Under the pieces are notes generated by a model. That model saw nothing but the letters and a program-made list of their open reading frames with translations, ran no database searches and was not told the origin of the DNA. From ZC4RG20 sp963702105 (GTDB taxonomy: Bacteria; Pseudomonadota; Gammaproteobacteria; Steroidobacterales; Rariloculaceae), in NCBI GenBank assembly GCA_963702105.1, contig OY969712.1:2790001-2854000 (forward strand): a DNA stretch of 64,000 bases. Reading direction: 5' to 3'. This document shows positions 24,520 to 33,371 of the stretch, piece after piece. The position numbers and the translations under genes were made by a program. Position 1 is the stretch's first letter; each line of letters starts with the position of its first letter.

Positions 24520-26136
24520 TCACAGCACGCTCAGGAAATTCACGAGGTCGCGTTTCTCCTGCTCCGTGAATTGAATGTTGTAGCGCCTGTCGTAGAAATC
24601 CACGAGCTCGCGCAGGTTGGCGGCCGAGCCGTTCGAGAAGTAAGGCGGGCGCGCGGCGAGGCCGCGGAACTGCTCGAGGACGATCGCCCCGATGTCGTCG
24701 CACTTGCCCGAAATCAGCGCGCGCCCCGGATCCTGCGTGTAGATCACGCGGCCCAGGAACGGATGCGGCTGAATGTCCCTGTGGCAGGTCAGCTTGAACA
24801 GCGGCATCTCGGGCGCCTTCTTGGCCCACGGGCTCACGGGCTCTTCCTTCGCCCAGGGCAGATTCGTAGTGCCGAGATCCATCCAGCCGTTCGCGGTATC
24901 CATGCCCGTCATGTGCATGCCGTGGCAGGTCGAGCACGTGCGCTTGATGGGGTTGCCGAGCCCGACCGAGTTGATGAACATCGAATCGCTGATCCAGAAG
25001 GTCCGGAAGAAGAAGACGTCGTGGCCGCGCGCGACGGACTCCCGGAACGCGTTGCGCTTGGCCTCGGCGGCATCGGCGCCCGCGGGAAGGGTCTTCCAGA
25101 CATCGCCGAGCGGGAACACGTAGTTGGTCGTGTTGTTGCCGAGCACGCCGTCGCGCCCATGCTCCATCGCCGCGGGGCCGAGCGCGGGCGGCCCATTCGG
25201 CTCGTCGAGCCGGCCCGCGCCCGCGGACTCGATCTGCGCGCCGTAGAGCTGGCGTTCGAACGCCTCGATCGCGTCGAGCTGCGGCGCAGTCAGCGGCTCG
25301 ACGCGCTGCAGGTGCGTGCGCGCCGCCGACTGCGCCTGCGCCCTGAGCGTCACATCGCGCGCGTCCGCCATCATGTTCATGTTTGCCGGTTTGCCGGTCT
25401 CGGGATCGATCGGCGCGAGCTCCCCGCTCTTGCCGACGATGGCCGAGACGCCGAACCGGGCAGACGTGACGTAGCGCAGATTCATGGCGGGACGCGGACG
25501 GCGATAGACCGAGATCGTCGGGTTCTTGCTGTGGAGGCCGTAGATCGGATCGGTGTTGCAGCCCGTGGGGTCGCGCACGACCTCGATATCGAACTCCGGC
25601 GTAATCGCCTTGCCGTCGGCGTCGCGCGGCGGCCAAGGCAGGAACACGCGAAACAAACCGCGGTCGAGCAGCAGCGAATGGGAGGCGCGCTCGCCCTGCG
25701 GCAGGCTCGGGCAGTTGCTGCCGTCGATGGCCGCAAACAGCGGGTCGCGGCCGTCCGTCTGCTCCCAGCGCCGCCGGATCGTCGCTACGGAGAGACTCAT
25801 CGCGTCCGCGGGCTGGTGACAGGTTACGCACGCGCGGCCATTCGTGCCGAGCGGTTCGAAAAACGGATGCCCGGCCGTCTTCACGGGGCCGCTCGCGTTC
25901 ACGATGCCGAAGCGGCCGAGCGCGTCGGGATATTCCGCCGCGGCCGGAAGCGTTGCGCCCGAGCCGGGGCGCCACCAGGCCTGCGCCGGCCCGTCCGCGC
26001 GCCCGGCCGGGTCGAGCAGCGCCGCGAGGCCGAGCGCGAGCGCGGCCGCGCGCCAAAGCCGCCGCCACGGGCGTGCTCGCGTCGAAAGCGTACTGCGATC
26101 CCTCCCCCGGGCGCCGTCGTGGAACTGCCGCTGCAT
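24520..26136 (-). CDS. Di-haem cytochrome c peroxidase/MauG-like protein
   Basis: A 538-residue exported multihaem protein. An N-terminal arginine-rich signal region is followed by haem site 1 CVTCH (about residue 102) and haem site 2 CSTCH (about residue 394), then a further LTCH and a C-terminal segment typical of this family (ARPPYFSNGSAANLRELVDF, FTEQEKRDLVNFLSVL). Family members reduce H2O2 or oxidise other proteins or organics. The length exceeds the usual 330-400 residues because of a long middle region. Which reaction it performs is unknown. It appears to be followed by the OmpA-like gene in one transcript. Confidence 0.8.
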   Translation of the reverse strand: MQRQFHDGARGRDRSTLSTRARPWRRLWRAAALALGLAALLDPAGRADGPAQAWWRPGSGATLPAAAEYPDALGRFGIVNASGPVKTAGHPFFEPLGTNGRACVTCHQPADAMSLSVATIRRRWEQTDGRDPLFAAIDGSNCPSLPQGERASHSLLLDRGLFRVFLPWPPRDADGKAITPEFDIEVVRDPTGCNTDPIYGLHSKNPTISVYRRPRPAMNLRYVTSARFGVSAIVGKSGELAPIDPETGKPANMNMMADARDVTLRAQAQSAARTHLQRVEPLTAPQLDAIEAFERQLYGAQIESAGAGRLDEPNGPPALGPAAMEHGRDGVLGNNTTNYVFPLGDVWKTLPAGADAAEAKRNAFRESVARGHDVFFFRTFWISDSMFINSVGLGNPIKRTCSTCHGMHMTGMDTANGWMDLGTTNLPWAKEEPVSPWAKKAPEMPLFKLTCHRDIQPHPFLGRVIYTQDPGRALISGKCDDIGAIVLEQFRGLAARPPYFSNGSAANLRELVDFYDRRYNIQFTEQEKRDLVNFLSVL

Positions 26137-26220
26137 CTCGCGTTCTTGCTGTCGTTGTGGTCGGCTTGTTCGGGCAGTGCGTAATATAGCCCGCCTTGGC
26201 GCCGCGAGTCTCGTCTTCGG

Positions 26221-26311
26221 CGAGGCCGCAAGCCGCCGTTCTCCCGCGAGGCCGCAAGCCGCCGTGTGGCGCCGAGCCCCCCTTCGGCGCCGAGCCGCCG
26301 TGTGGCGCCGA
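26221..26311. repeat. Short imperfect tandem repeats upstream of the carboxylesterase
   Basis: CGAGGCCGCAAGCCGCCGT occurs at 26221-26239 and exactly again at 26247-26265; GCCGTGTGGCGCCGA occurs at 26261-26275 and 26297-26311. All lie in the 245 bp between the di-haem protein start and the esterase start. No open frame is convincing. Function is unknown; this is too few and too irregular for a CRISPR. Confidence 0.6.
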
Positions 26312-26381
26312 CCCGCTGTGCCGTGCAAGATAGGGACGCCCGGAGAAGCACCTGCGCCATCGCGGCCGAGGGGGAGACGAT

Positions 26382-28025
26382 ATGAAGATCTGGAAGGTTC
26401 TGCCACCGCTCGCGCTGTGCGCGCTGAGCCTGCCGGCCGTGGCGCAAATTCGGACCGCAAAGATCACGGGCGGCGAGGTGGCGGGCACCGTCGCGGGCGG
26501 TCTGTCCATCTTCAAGGGCATTCCGTTCGCTGCGCCGCCGGTCGGAAAGTTGCGATGGCAGGCACCGCAGCCGGTGGAGCCTTGGAGCGGCGTCAAGCAG
26601 GCGACCGAGTTCGGCCCCGCGTGCATGCAGGAGCCGAAGATGGCCGCGAGGATGGGTCACACGGGTCCGCTCAGCGAGGACTGCCTTTATCTCAGCGTCT
26701 GGTCGCCGGCGAAAAGCGCCGACGAGAAGCGTCCGGTCATCGTGTGGATCTACGGCGGCGGGTTCTCGGGCGGCATGACGAGTATCCCGCTCTACGACGG
26801 CGCGAACTTCGCGAAGAGCGGCGTCGTGTTCGTCGGCGTGACCTATCGCGTGGGGCCCTTCGGGTTTCTCGCAAGCCCCGCGCTGAGCCGCGAGAGCGGT
26901 CACGGCTCGGGCGCCTACGGCATGCTCGACATGATCGCGGGCCTCGAGTGGGTGCGCGGCAACATCGCCCGCTTCGGCGGCGACCCCAACCGCGTGACGC
27001 TGCTCGGCCACTCGGCCGGCGCCTTCGCCGTGAGCGAGCTCGCGGTCTCGCCGCTCGCCAAGGGCCTCTTCGAGGGCGTCATCGCCGAGAGCGGCGCGAA
27101 CTTCGCACCGCCCTCCTCCGAGCCCATTGCCGGCAGCAACCTCGAAACGCTCGGAGCGGCCGAGGCCAAGGGGAAGGCGTTTCTCGAGGCGCTCGGCGCG
27201 GACGATCTCGCCGCGGCCCGCGCGCTGCCGGCCGAGCGCATCGAGCAGGCCGCGGACGCGCGCGGCGCGCCGCGCTTCTGGCCGCCGGTCGACGGCTACG
27301 TGCTGCCGGGCGACGAGGTCGCCCTGTTCGAGGCCGGCCGCTTCAACGACACGCCGATCCTGATCGGCAGCACCTCCGACGAGGCGGGTGCCTTCGGCGT
27401 TCGGGCAGTCGAGCCCGCGGCCTTCGAGGAAGACGTGCGAAAGAATTACGGGCCGGCGGCGGATGCGATCCTCGCCGCCTATCCGCACTCGACGTTGGCC
27501 GAAGCCACGCTGGCCGCCAAGCAGCTTCGCCGCGACACCATGGCCGGTTGGCCCGCCTTCACCTGGGCCTCGCTGCACACCTCGAACGGACAAGGCAAAG
27601 CCTACGTCTATTACTTCGACCGGCCGAGCGCGCGCGATCCCGACGGCTCGCCCCACGGCTCGGAGGTTGCGCTCGTCTTCGGCAACGAAGACCACCGCCC
27701 GGGCCGTCCGGCCTGGAGCGACATGGACCGCGCCATCTCCCATCTCATGCACGGCTACTGGGTCAACTTCGCGGCCCACGGCAATCCGAACGGCCCGGAC
27801 CTGCCGACGTGGCCTGCCTTCGATCCCGCGCACCCGAAGTACATGATCATACGGAACGAAGCGCAGCAGGCGGGAGCCGCGCCGAACACGAAAAAGCTCG
27901 AAGCGCTCGACGCCTACTACGGCTGGCGGCGCGCGGGAAAGAGAGAGTCGACCCATAACCAGAAACGACAATTAGAAACGACAATTAGAAACGACAATCG
28001 AAAACCACGAGAGAGAGAACGATGA
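26382..28025 (+). CDS. Type B carboxylesterase (para-nitrobenzyl esterase family)
   Basis: A 547-residue exported alpha/beta-hydrolase that cleaves carboxylic esters. It has a signal peptide to about residue 21 and FKGIPFAAPPVGKLRWQAP. The oxyanion-hole segment VIVWIYGGGFSGG is followed by the nucleophile elbow VTLLGHSAGAFA (Ser about residue 210) and the Glu-bearing IGSTSDEAGAF. The His loop is near PHGSEVALVFGN. The last 20 residues (NQKRQLETTIRNDN and a basic tail) are encoded by a 13 bp tandem repeat and look like an add-on. The stop overlaps the next start as ATGA. Confidence 0.93.
   Translation: MKIWKVLPPLALCALSLPAVAQIRTAKITGGEVAGTVAGGLSIFKGIPFAAPPVGKLRWQAPQPVEPWSGVKQATEFGPACMQEPKMAARMGHTGPLSEDCLYLSVWSPAKSADEKRPVIVWIYGGGFSGGMTSIPLYDGANFAKSGVVFVGVTYRVGPFGFLASPALSRESGHGSGAYGMLDMIAGLEWVRGNIARFGGDPNRVTLLGHSAGAFAVSELAVSPLAKGLFEGVIAESGANFAPPSSEPIAGSNLETLGAAEAKGKAFLEALGADDLAAARALPAERIEQAADARGAPRFWPPVDGYVLPGDEVALFEAGRFNDTPILIGSTSDEAGAFGVRAVEPAAFEEDVRKNYGPAADAILAAYPHSTLAEATLAAKQLRRDTMAGWPAFTWASLHTSNGQGKAYVYYFDRPSARDPDGSPHGSEVALVFGNEDHRPGRPAWSDMDRAISHLMHGYWVNFAAHGNPNGPDLPTWPAFDPAHPKYMIIRNEAQQAGAAPNTKKLEALDAYYGWRRAGKRESTHNQKRQLETTIRNDNRKPRERER
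27961..27999. repeat. 13 bp tandem repeat, three copies, at the esterase 3' end
   Basis: AGAAACGACAATT is repeated at 27961-27973, 27974-27986 and, with a final C, 27987-27999. The unit is AT-rich, unlike its surroundings, and not a multiple of three, so each copy is read in a different frame. It lies 22 bp before the coupled start of the next gene. Confidence 0.9.
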
Positions 28026-28678
28026 ACAAACCACGAATTTTTCGGGCTGCAGGCTTCGCGGCGCTCGCCTTGGGCACGTATCCGGCGCTGGCGCAAAAGC
28101 CCGCCGCGAATATGAGCTTCTTCGTCACGAGCGCGAACCCCGGCAAGGGCGGCGATCTCGGCGGCCTGGCCGGCGCCGACGCCTACTGCCAATCGCTGGC
28201 CGCAAAGGTCGGCGCGGGCGAAAAGACCTGGCACGCGTTCCTCAGCACGGACAAGGTCAACGCCAAGGACCGCATCGGCAACGGTCCCTGGTACAACTAC
28301 AGCGGCGTGCTGATCGCCAAGGACCTCACGGACCTGTTCAAGCCCGAGACCAACAAGATCTCCGCCGAGACCGCCATGACCGAGATGGGCAAGCGGCCTA
28401 ACTACCTCGCCGGCGATCCGCCGAAGCCCGTCGCCCAGCCCCTGCAGCACGACATGCTGACGGGCACGAAAAACGACGGCACGGCGACGGACATGACGTG
28501 CAACAACTGGACCGACGGCGGCGACGACGCGAAGGCGACGCTTGGGCACGCGGACCGCAAAGGCCGCGATGCCGGCCTGAACTCGTGGGTGGACGTGCAT
28601 CCGTCACAGGGCTGCTCGCTCGCGAAGCTGGCCCCGACCGGCAGTGCGGGGTTGTTCTACTGCTTCGCGACGAACTGA
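28022..28678 (+). CDS. Exported endostatin/NC10-like (DUF1554-type) protein
   Basis: A 218-residue exported protein (signal peptide to about ALAQ, residue 25). The body has the pattern MSFFVTSANPGKGGDLGGLA, then GADAYCQSLAA, TWHAFLSTDKVNAKDRIGNG and a late GCSLAKL..GLFYCFATN, with paired cysteines. This matches the C-type-lectin-like endostatin fold found in many bacterial secreted proteins annotated as lectin or DUF1554. The ligand is unknown. The start is coupled to the esterase stop by ATGA, with GAGAG as ribosome binding site. Confidence 0.7.
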   Translation: MNKPRIFRAAGFAALALGTYPALAQKPAANMSFFVTSANPGKGGDLGGLAGADAYCQSLAAKVGAGEKTWHAFLSTDKVNAKDRIGNGPWYNYSGVLIAKDLTDLFKPETNKISAETAMTEMGKRPNYLAGDPPKPVAQPLQHDMLTGTKNDGTATDMTCNNWTDGGDDAKATLGHADRKGRDAGLNSWVDVHPSQGCSLAKLAPTGSAGLFYCFATN

Positions 28679-28888
28679 CGACGGAATTCGTTTCGACCCG
28701 AGCGACTCGGGCGGCGGCGGACGGGCTTCTCCGACTCGTCCGCCGCCGAGCCGGCCGAGACGCGACCGCCGCAGACGGCCGCAACACCCTGCCCTTCCCT
28801 CCCGAACGGCCGACGCTCTATCCTACGGCTCGGGGGCGCCTTCGGCCGCCCACCGGCTGACCGGCTGTCCGACTTACGAGGAGACGAG

Positions 28889-30649
28889 ATGACGACAACG
28901 AGTAAAGCCGCTCGAGCGGCTGGCGGATCGGCATTGCCGGCGCTCATCGCCTGCGGGATCTATGCCGGGGCCGCTGCTGCACAAACGGCATCCGCCCCGC
29001 CCTCGTACGAACCCGTCACGGACGCAATGCTGCAACATCCGCCCGCGGCCGACTGGCTCTCGTTCCGCCGCACGCTCGACGACTGGGGCTACAGCCCGCT
29101 CGAGGAGATCGACGCCGGCAACGTGAAGCGCCTGCACGAGGTGTGGTCCGCGCCCCTGGAGGGTTCGACGATCGAGGCGACTCCGCTCGTGCACGACGGC
29201 GTCATGTACCTGCCGCTGCCGGGCGACAAGATCCTCGCGTTCGATGCCGCTACGGGAAAGCAGCTCTGGTCTTTCGCACGCAAGTATCCGGAAGGCGCCG
29301 GCCGCGGCGGGACCAAGCGCAACATCGCGATCTACGGCGACCTCCTCTACTCGACCTCGGGCGACGGCGTCCTGTTCGCCGTGGACGCACGCACGGGCAA
29401 GCAGGTCTGGGAGGTCAAGCTCACCGGGCGCGCCAACACCTCGAGCGGCCCCATCATCGCGAACGGCAAGGTCATCTCGGGTCGCGCCTGCGCGCCGGAC
29501 GCAGGGCCCGAAGGCTGCGTCATGGTGGCCAACGACGCCCGCACGGGCAAGGAGCTCTGGCGCACCTGGACCATCGCGAAACCAGGCACGCCGGAGAACG
29601 CGACCTGGGGCGACGTGCCGTGGGAGAAGCGTAACCAGGTCGGCACCTGGATGCCGCCGAGCTACGACCCGGCGCTCAACCTCGTCTACTTCGGCACGAC
29701 CGTGACGGGACCGACGCCGAAGTACCTGCTGGCCGGTAACGACAAGACCTATCTCTATCACGACTCGACGCTGGCCCTCGATGCCGACACGGGCAAGATC
29801 GTCTGGTACTACCAGCACATCATCGATCAGTGGGACTTCGACCATCCGTTCGAGCGCATTCTCGTGAACACCGAGGTCTCGCCCGATCCGCAGACCGTGA
29901 CCTGGATCAATCCCAAGCTCAAGCCAGGCGAGCGCCGCGAGGTCCTGACGGGCATCCCGGGCAAGACCGGCATCGTCTACACGCTAGACCGGCGCACGGG
30001 CGAGTTCCTCTGGGCCGAGCCGACCGTGCGGCAGAACGTCGTGAGCTCGATCGACGGCGCGACGGGCAAGGTAACGATGAATCCGGCTACGCAGTTCACG
30101 AAGGACGACCAGACCCTGGCCGTCTGCCCCGCCTACACGGGCGGCAAGGACTGGATGCCGGGCTCGTACTCGCCCAAGACGGGGCTCATATACGAGCCGC
30201 TCGAGAATCTGTGCTCGACCGTCACGAGCGCAGGCCCAAAGAGCGGCATCGGCCGGCTCGGCATGAGGATCAACTACAGCGCTCACCTGCCTCCGGGCGA
30301 AACCGACATCGGCCAGATCAGGGCCATCTCGGTCTCGACGGGCAAGACGGCGTGGATCTACCGACAGCGGCCCGCGACCATGGCGCTCGTCGTCACGGCC
30401 GGCGGCCTCGTCTTCGATGGCGACGCGGCCGGCGGCTTCCGCGCGCTCGACGCCGGGACGGGCAAGGTCCTTTGGGAGACGCACTTGGGCGGCTCGGTAT
30501 CAGGTATTCCCATCAGCTACGGCGCGGGGGGCAAGCAGTACGTCGCCGTCGCCACGGGACCCTCCGCGGAAACACGCGACTTCGTGCGCTTCGCGCCCGA
30601 GATCAAGGTGGGCAACGAGAAGACGCTGCACGTTTTCGCGCTCGAATGA
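28889..30649 (+). CDS. PQQ-dependent quinoprotein alcohol dehydrogenase
   Basis: A 586-residue periplasmic eight-bladed propeller enzyme oxidising alcohols with PQQ. Start follows GAGGAG, with a signal peptide to about residue 32. Repeated tryptophan-docking motifs are visible (AATGKQLWSFARKY, DARTGKQVWEVKL, DADTGKIVWYY, SVSTGKTAWIYRQ, DAGTGKVLWETHL). The active-site region HIIDQWDFDHPFER is present. The adjacent-Cys disulfide of methanol dehydrogenases is not seen; a spaced pair, CAPDAGPEGC, is. No C-terminal haem domain is present, so electrons must pass to a separate cytochrome. It is preceded by 210 bp with no gene. Confidence 0.93.
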   Translation: MTTTSKAARAAGGSALPALIACGIYAGAAAAQTASAPPSYEPVTDAMLQHPPAADWLSFRRTLDDWGYSPLEEIDAGNVKRLHEVWSAPLEGSTIEATPLVHDGVMYLPLPGDKILAFDAATGKQLWSFARKYPEGAGRGGTKRNIAIYGDLLYSTSGDGVLFAVDARTGKQVWEVKLTGRANTSSGPIIANGKVISGRACAPDAGPEGCVMVANDARTGKELWRTWTIAKPGTPENATWGDVPWEKRNQVGTWMPPSYDPALNLVYFGTTVTGPTPKYLLAGNDKTYLYHDSTLALDADTGKIVWYYQHIIDQWDFDHPFERILVNTEVSPDPQTVTWINPKLKPGERREVLTGIPGKTGIVYTLDRRTGEFLWAEPTVRQNVVSSIDGATGKVTMNPATQFTKDDQTLAVCPAYTGGKDWMPGSYSPKTGLIYEPLENLCSTVTSAGPKSGIGRLGMRINYSAHLPPGETDIGQIRAISVSTGKTAWIYRQRPATMALVVTAGGLVFDGDAAGGFRALDAGTGKVLWETHLGGSVSGIPISYGAGGKQYVAVATGPSAETRDFVRFAPEIKVGNEKTLHVFALE

Positions 30650-30765
30650 GGGCGGCGAAGCACGGGCGAACAGTATTCGTGAACGGTCGCCGACGCGTCA
30701 GGGGCGGCTGCCACGGACTTTGATCCGGTCATGAATCCGGCGGACTCACCGGCAGCCAGTCCGCC

Positions 30766-31932
30766 TCAGGAAATCACGACGGTCCGGGGAAACTGCGCGT
30801 TGTTTTCCCACCGCGTCGGCTTCTCCGGCATCTGCTCCGCGGTCGGCTGCACCTGGCCGTTCGAATCCGTCACGCGCGAGACGATCGTGTGCTTGCCGGG
30901 CATTGGGCCCTTCCAATCGAAGCTGAACGGCTTCCACGAGTACCGGCTGGCGTGCGGATCGATCTCGGCCTTCTGCCAGGGGCCGTCGTCGACTTTCACT
31001 TCCACCGAGCGCAGCGGCGTGCCGTCGTTCAGGACGAAGCCCATGATCTTATAGGCGCCGTTGGCGCCCGTGACGCGGGTGATCGCCGACTTCAGCCGTA
31101 TCTTAGTCACCGAGCGCTCTTCCCAGCGTTCCACCCCGCCGACGTTCCGGCGGCTCAGCGTGACGTAATCGCGCGCCATGAAGCGGCCCATGAAGCGGCG
31201 GTCCTGCACGTGGATCTGCGAAAGCCACTTGACGTTCGCGACGCCGTACCAGCCAGGCACGAGCAGCCGCAGCGGCGCACCGTGATAGTGCGGCAGCGGT
31301 TCGCCGTTCATCTCGTAGGCAAGCATGACCTCGGGCAGCATCGCATCGCTGATCGCAAGGCTGCGGCCGAAGTTCTGCTCGACCTCCGCGTCGCGAATCT
31401 TCTCCTTGCCCTGGTCCGTGCCGTAGAAGACGACCTCGATGCCGCCATCCCGAACGCCCGCGTCGTGCAACAGATCGCGCAGACTCACGCCGCGCCAGCG
31501 CGCATTGCCGATGAGGCCGTTGAACAGCTTGGAGCTGTTGCCGCCGCACTCGAAGCCGGCGTCGATCTCGACAGCCGGGCGGCGCTTGAGATCGGCGAGC
31601 GAAAGCTCCATGGGCCGATCGACGAGACCCGAGACACGGAGCTTGTAGCTGCTCGCGTCGATTGTCGGCTGGTTGTAGTGTTGGACGATGTAGAAGTCGT
31701 TTTTGGACGTATAAAACGTCTTGATTTCGCGCGTATCGAGGAAGTGAACCGCGTTCGGCACGACGGGAGGCACCTGGAAGCTCTTCGGCACGTCCGTGAA
31801 AGGCACGACCTGCTCGTCCGCGGCAGAGGCCAGCTTCGACCATAGACCCAGGCCCGCCGTGGCGGCCGTCGCGCCGAACGCGACGCCTGCCTGTAGGACG
31901 GTTCGTCTTGCGTGGGTGTTTTCTTCGGACAT
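30766..31932 (-). CDS. Tat-exported molybdopterin oxidoreductase (sulfite oxidase fold)
   Basis: A 388-residue periplasmic enzyme with a twin-arginine signal (HARRTVLQAG). The oxidoreductase molybdopterin domain spans about residues 90-270; it holds the Mo-ligating Cys in GFECGGNSSKLF, LRLLVPGWYGVANVKWLSQI and a HYHGAPLR cofactor motif. A C-terminal immunoglobulin-like dimerisation domain follows (SVEVKVDDGPWQKAEI, SYSWKPFSF-type end). It resembles SoxC/sulfite dehydrogenases, but no Sox genes are nearby; the substrate is open. GGGAGAG precedes the start. It is convergent with the PQQ dehydrogenase. Confidence 0.9.
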   Translation of the reverse strand: MSEENTHARRTVLQAGVAFGATAATAGLGLWSKLASAADEQVVPFTDVPKSFQVPPVVPNAVHFLDTREIKTFYTSKNDFYIVQHYNQPTIDASSYKLRVSGLVDRPMELSLADLKRRPAVEIDAGFECGGNSSKLFNGLIGNARWRGVSLRDLLHDAGVRDGGIEVVFYGTDQGKEKIRDAEVEQNFGRSLAISDAMLPEVMLAYEMNGEPLPHYHGAPLRLLVPGWYGVANVKWLSQIHVQDRRFMGRFMARDYVTLSRRNVGGVERWEERSVTKIRLKSAITRVTGANGAYKIMGFVLNDGTPLRSVEVKVDDGPWQKAEIDPHASRYSWKPFSFDWKGPMPGKHTIVSRVTDSNGQVQPTAEQMPEKPTRWENNAQFPRTVVIS

Positions 31933-32163
31933 GGCTGATTTCTCTCCCTCGACTCTTGGCCGACTATTCTTAGGGGTGCCTCGAGCTACGGAGTATCGGC
32001 GCGCGGCGACTGCTTTTCAACGGCGAGGCCCCGGGGCCCTGACAGCTCGGTGCTGGGACGCTGCGGCGCCGGGACGCCGGCCGCGCCAGTTGGACGGCCG
32101 CCTGTCCTGTAGGGGTAGAATTCCGAAGGGGGGCCGGCGATGACCGCCGGCAGGGAGGAAGGA

Positions 32164-32604
32164 ATGCGGCAAGTTGTGTTGAGCGCCGCGGTTGCGGCCG
32201 TCGTCGCCGCGATCGTCGCGGCGGTGACGTTTCGAATCGCGGCTTCCGGTGCCGACGCACAGAGGACGGATCTAGATGCCCTGGCGACTCGGCTCGCGAG
32301 CCACAAAGTGCTGGTCGAAAAGTTCACGCCGCCCGTGCTGAGCTACACGTCGGGGCCGAGCGAGGACGGCTGGATCGACGGCACGCGCGCCGCGGGGACC
32401 GATCACAGGTCGTTGGCCCCGGCATCGAACTCGGTGTGCTTCCTGACGAAGGTCGAGATCAAGGGCATTCAGTCGCCGCAGGACTCGAACCGCTGCAGCA
32501 TAGACCTCGACGATTTCACCGGGTACTGGCAGCTTTCGGCCGCCGTCGACGAAGGCGGAAAATCCCAGGTACGGTGCAATGCCCGGTGCCTGATCTGGAA
32601 GTGA
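32164..32604 (+). CDS. Membrane-anchored periplasmic protein, conserved, unknown
   Basis: A 146-residue protein: one N-terminal membrane helix (VVLSAAVAAVVAAIVAAVTF) and a short coiled linker. The C-terminal domain has CFLTKVEIKGIQ, CSIDLDDFTGYWQLSAAVDE and QVRCNARCLIW. The four Cys in the last 55 residues suggest disulfides in the periplasm. The CFLTKV..GYW..CNARC pattern recurs in hypothetical proteins of many proteobacteria, but no function is known to me. GGAGG 5 bp before ATG 32164 fixes the start. Confidence 0.65.
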   Translation: MRQVVLSAAVAAVVAAIVAAVTFRIAASGADAQRTDLDALATRLASHKVLVEKFTPPVLSYTSGPSEDGWIDGTRAAGTDHRSLAPASNSVCFLTKVEIKGIQSPQDSNRCSIDLDDFTGYWQLSAAVDEGGKSQVRCNARCLIWK

Positions 32605-32677
32605 GTTTGCGCCGATTCGGCCTTACGGCTGGATGACAAAAATCCGTCAAATCCGTCCGAGAAACGGGGGAGAATAA

Positions 32678-33283
32678 ATGAGCACTCTGAGCGGTAGACG
32701 AAAGGCGAGCCGGCTCGCCTCGATGGGCGCGGCGGCACTTGGCGCCATGATGCTTGCGGGGATGGCGCCGTGGGCGTCCGCGCATCACAACAGCGAGGCC
32801 GAGTACGGCGCGTTCGCCTCTAAGACGGTCTATGTCGAAGGCAAGATCGTCGCAATCCGCTGGTCCAACCCGCACATCGGCATCGACATCGTCACGACGG
32901 GCGGAGAGCTGCCGGCCGGCCAGCATTGGCGGCTCGAGAGTCATCCGACCCGGATCATGGAGCAGTATGGCTTCAAGCAGTCTGACTTCGCCGTCGGCGA
33001 CAGCGTAAAGCTCTACGGGTGGAAGAATGTCCGCAACCAGCCGCTCATGTGGCCGCGCGCCATTCAGGTCAACGACGGTCCCATGCGCTCGAACCTGAGG
33101 TTCAGGGACATGATCGACATAGCGAACGGCGTGTTCGAGTCCGAGCACATCCAGCCGGCCGCGAATCTCAACGGCTCGGCGCCGGAGCGCTCGGGACCCG
33201 AAACGGTGAAGAAGCTCAAGGCCATGGGCCTCATCGATGCCAAAGGGCTCATGATCTGGCCGCCGCCCCAGGGAGGCCGCTGA
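32678..33283 (+). CDS. DUF6152-like periplasmic protein (mature N-terminus His-His), copy 3
   Basis: A 201-residue exported protein. The start follows GGGAG, and the signal peptide ends PWASA, giving mature HHNSEAEYGAFASK. It keeps GKIVAIRWSNPHIGIDIV and a later SHPTR motif, matching the NPH and HPxR histidines of the other copies, but has a longer C-terminal region (VKKLKAMGLIDAKGLMIW). Of the three it is the most divergent, so the family call is a little weaker. It stands between the small membrane-anchored protein gene and asd, without a DUF6644 neighbour. Confidence 0.75.
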   Translation: MSTLSGRRKASRLASMGAAALGAMMLAGMAPWASAHHNSEAEYGAFASKTVYVEGKIVAIRWSNPHIGIDIVTTGGELPAGQHWRLESHPTRIMEQYGFKQSDFAVGDSVKLYGWKNVRNQPLMWPRAIQVNDGPMRSNLRFRDMIDIANGVFESEHIQPAANLNGSAPERSGPETVKKLKAMGLIDAKGLMIWPPPQGGR

Positions 33284-33309
33284 GCGTCACCGTGCCCTGC
33301 CGGCGGACG

Positions 33310-33338
33310 TTGAAGAAAACGCTGCCACCGCCTACGCT
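33310..33338 (+). promoter_or_regulatory. Possible asd promoter
   Basis: TTGAAG (33310-33315), 17 bp, then TACGCT (33333-33338), lying 33 bp before the GTG start of asd. Confidence 0.35.
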
Positions 33339-33371
33339 GTCGGGTTTCGAGACGCTAACAAGGAGTCAGCG

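Noticed and set aside
26221..26311. CRISPR-like repeat
   Set aside because: Only two copies each of two short motifs with irregular spacing, no unique spacers and no cas genes.
30766..31932. SoxC of a thiosulfate oxidation system
   Set aside because: Fold matches, but no soxABXYZD gene is nearby, so the substrate is left open.
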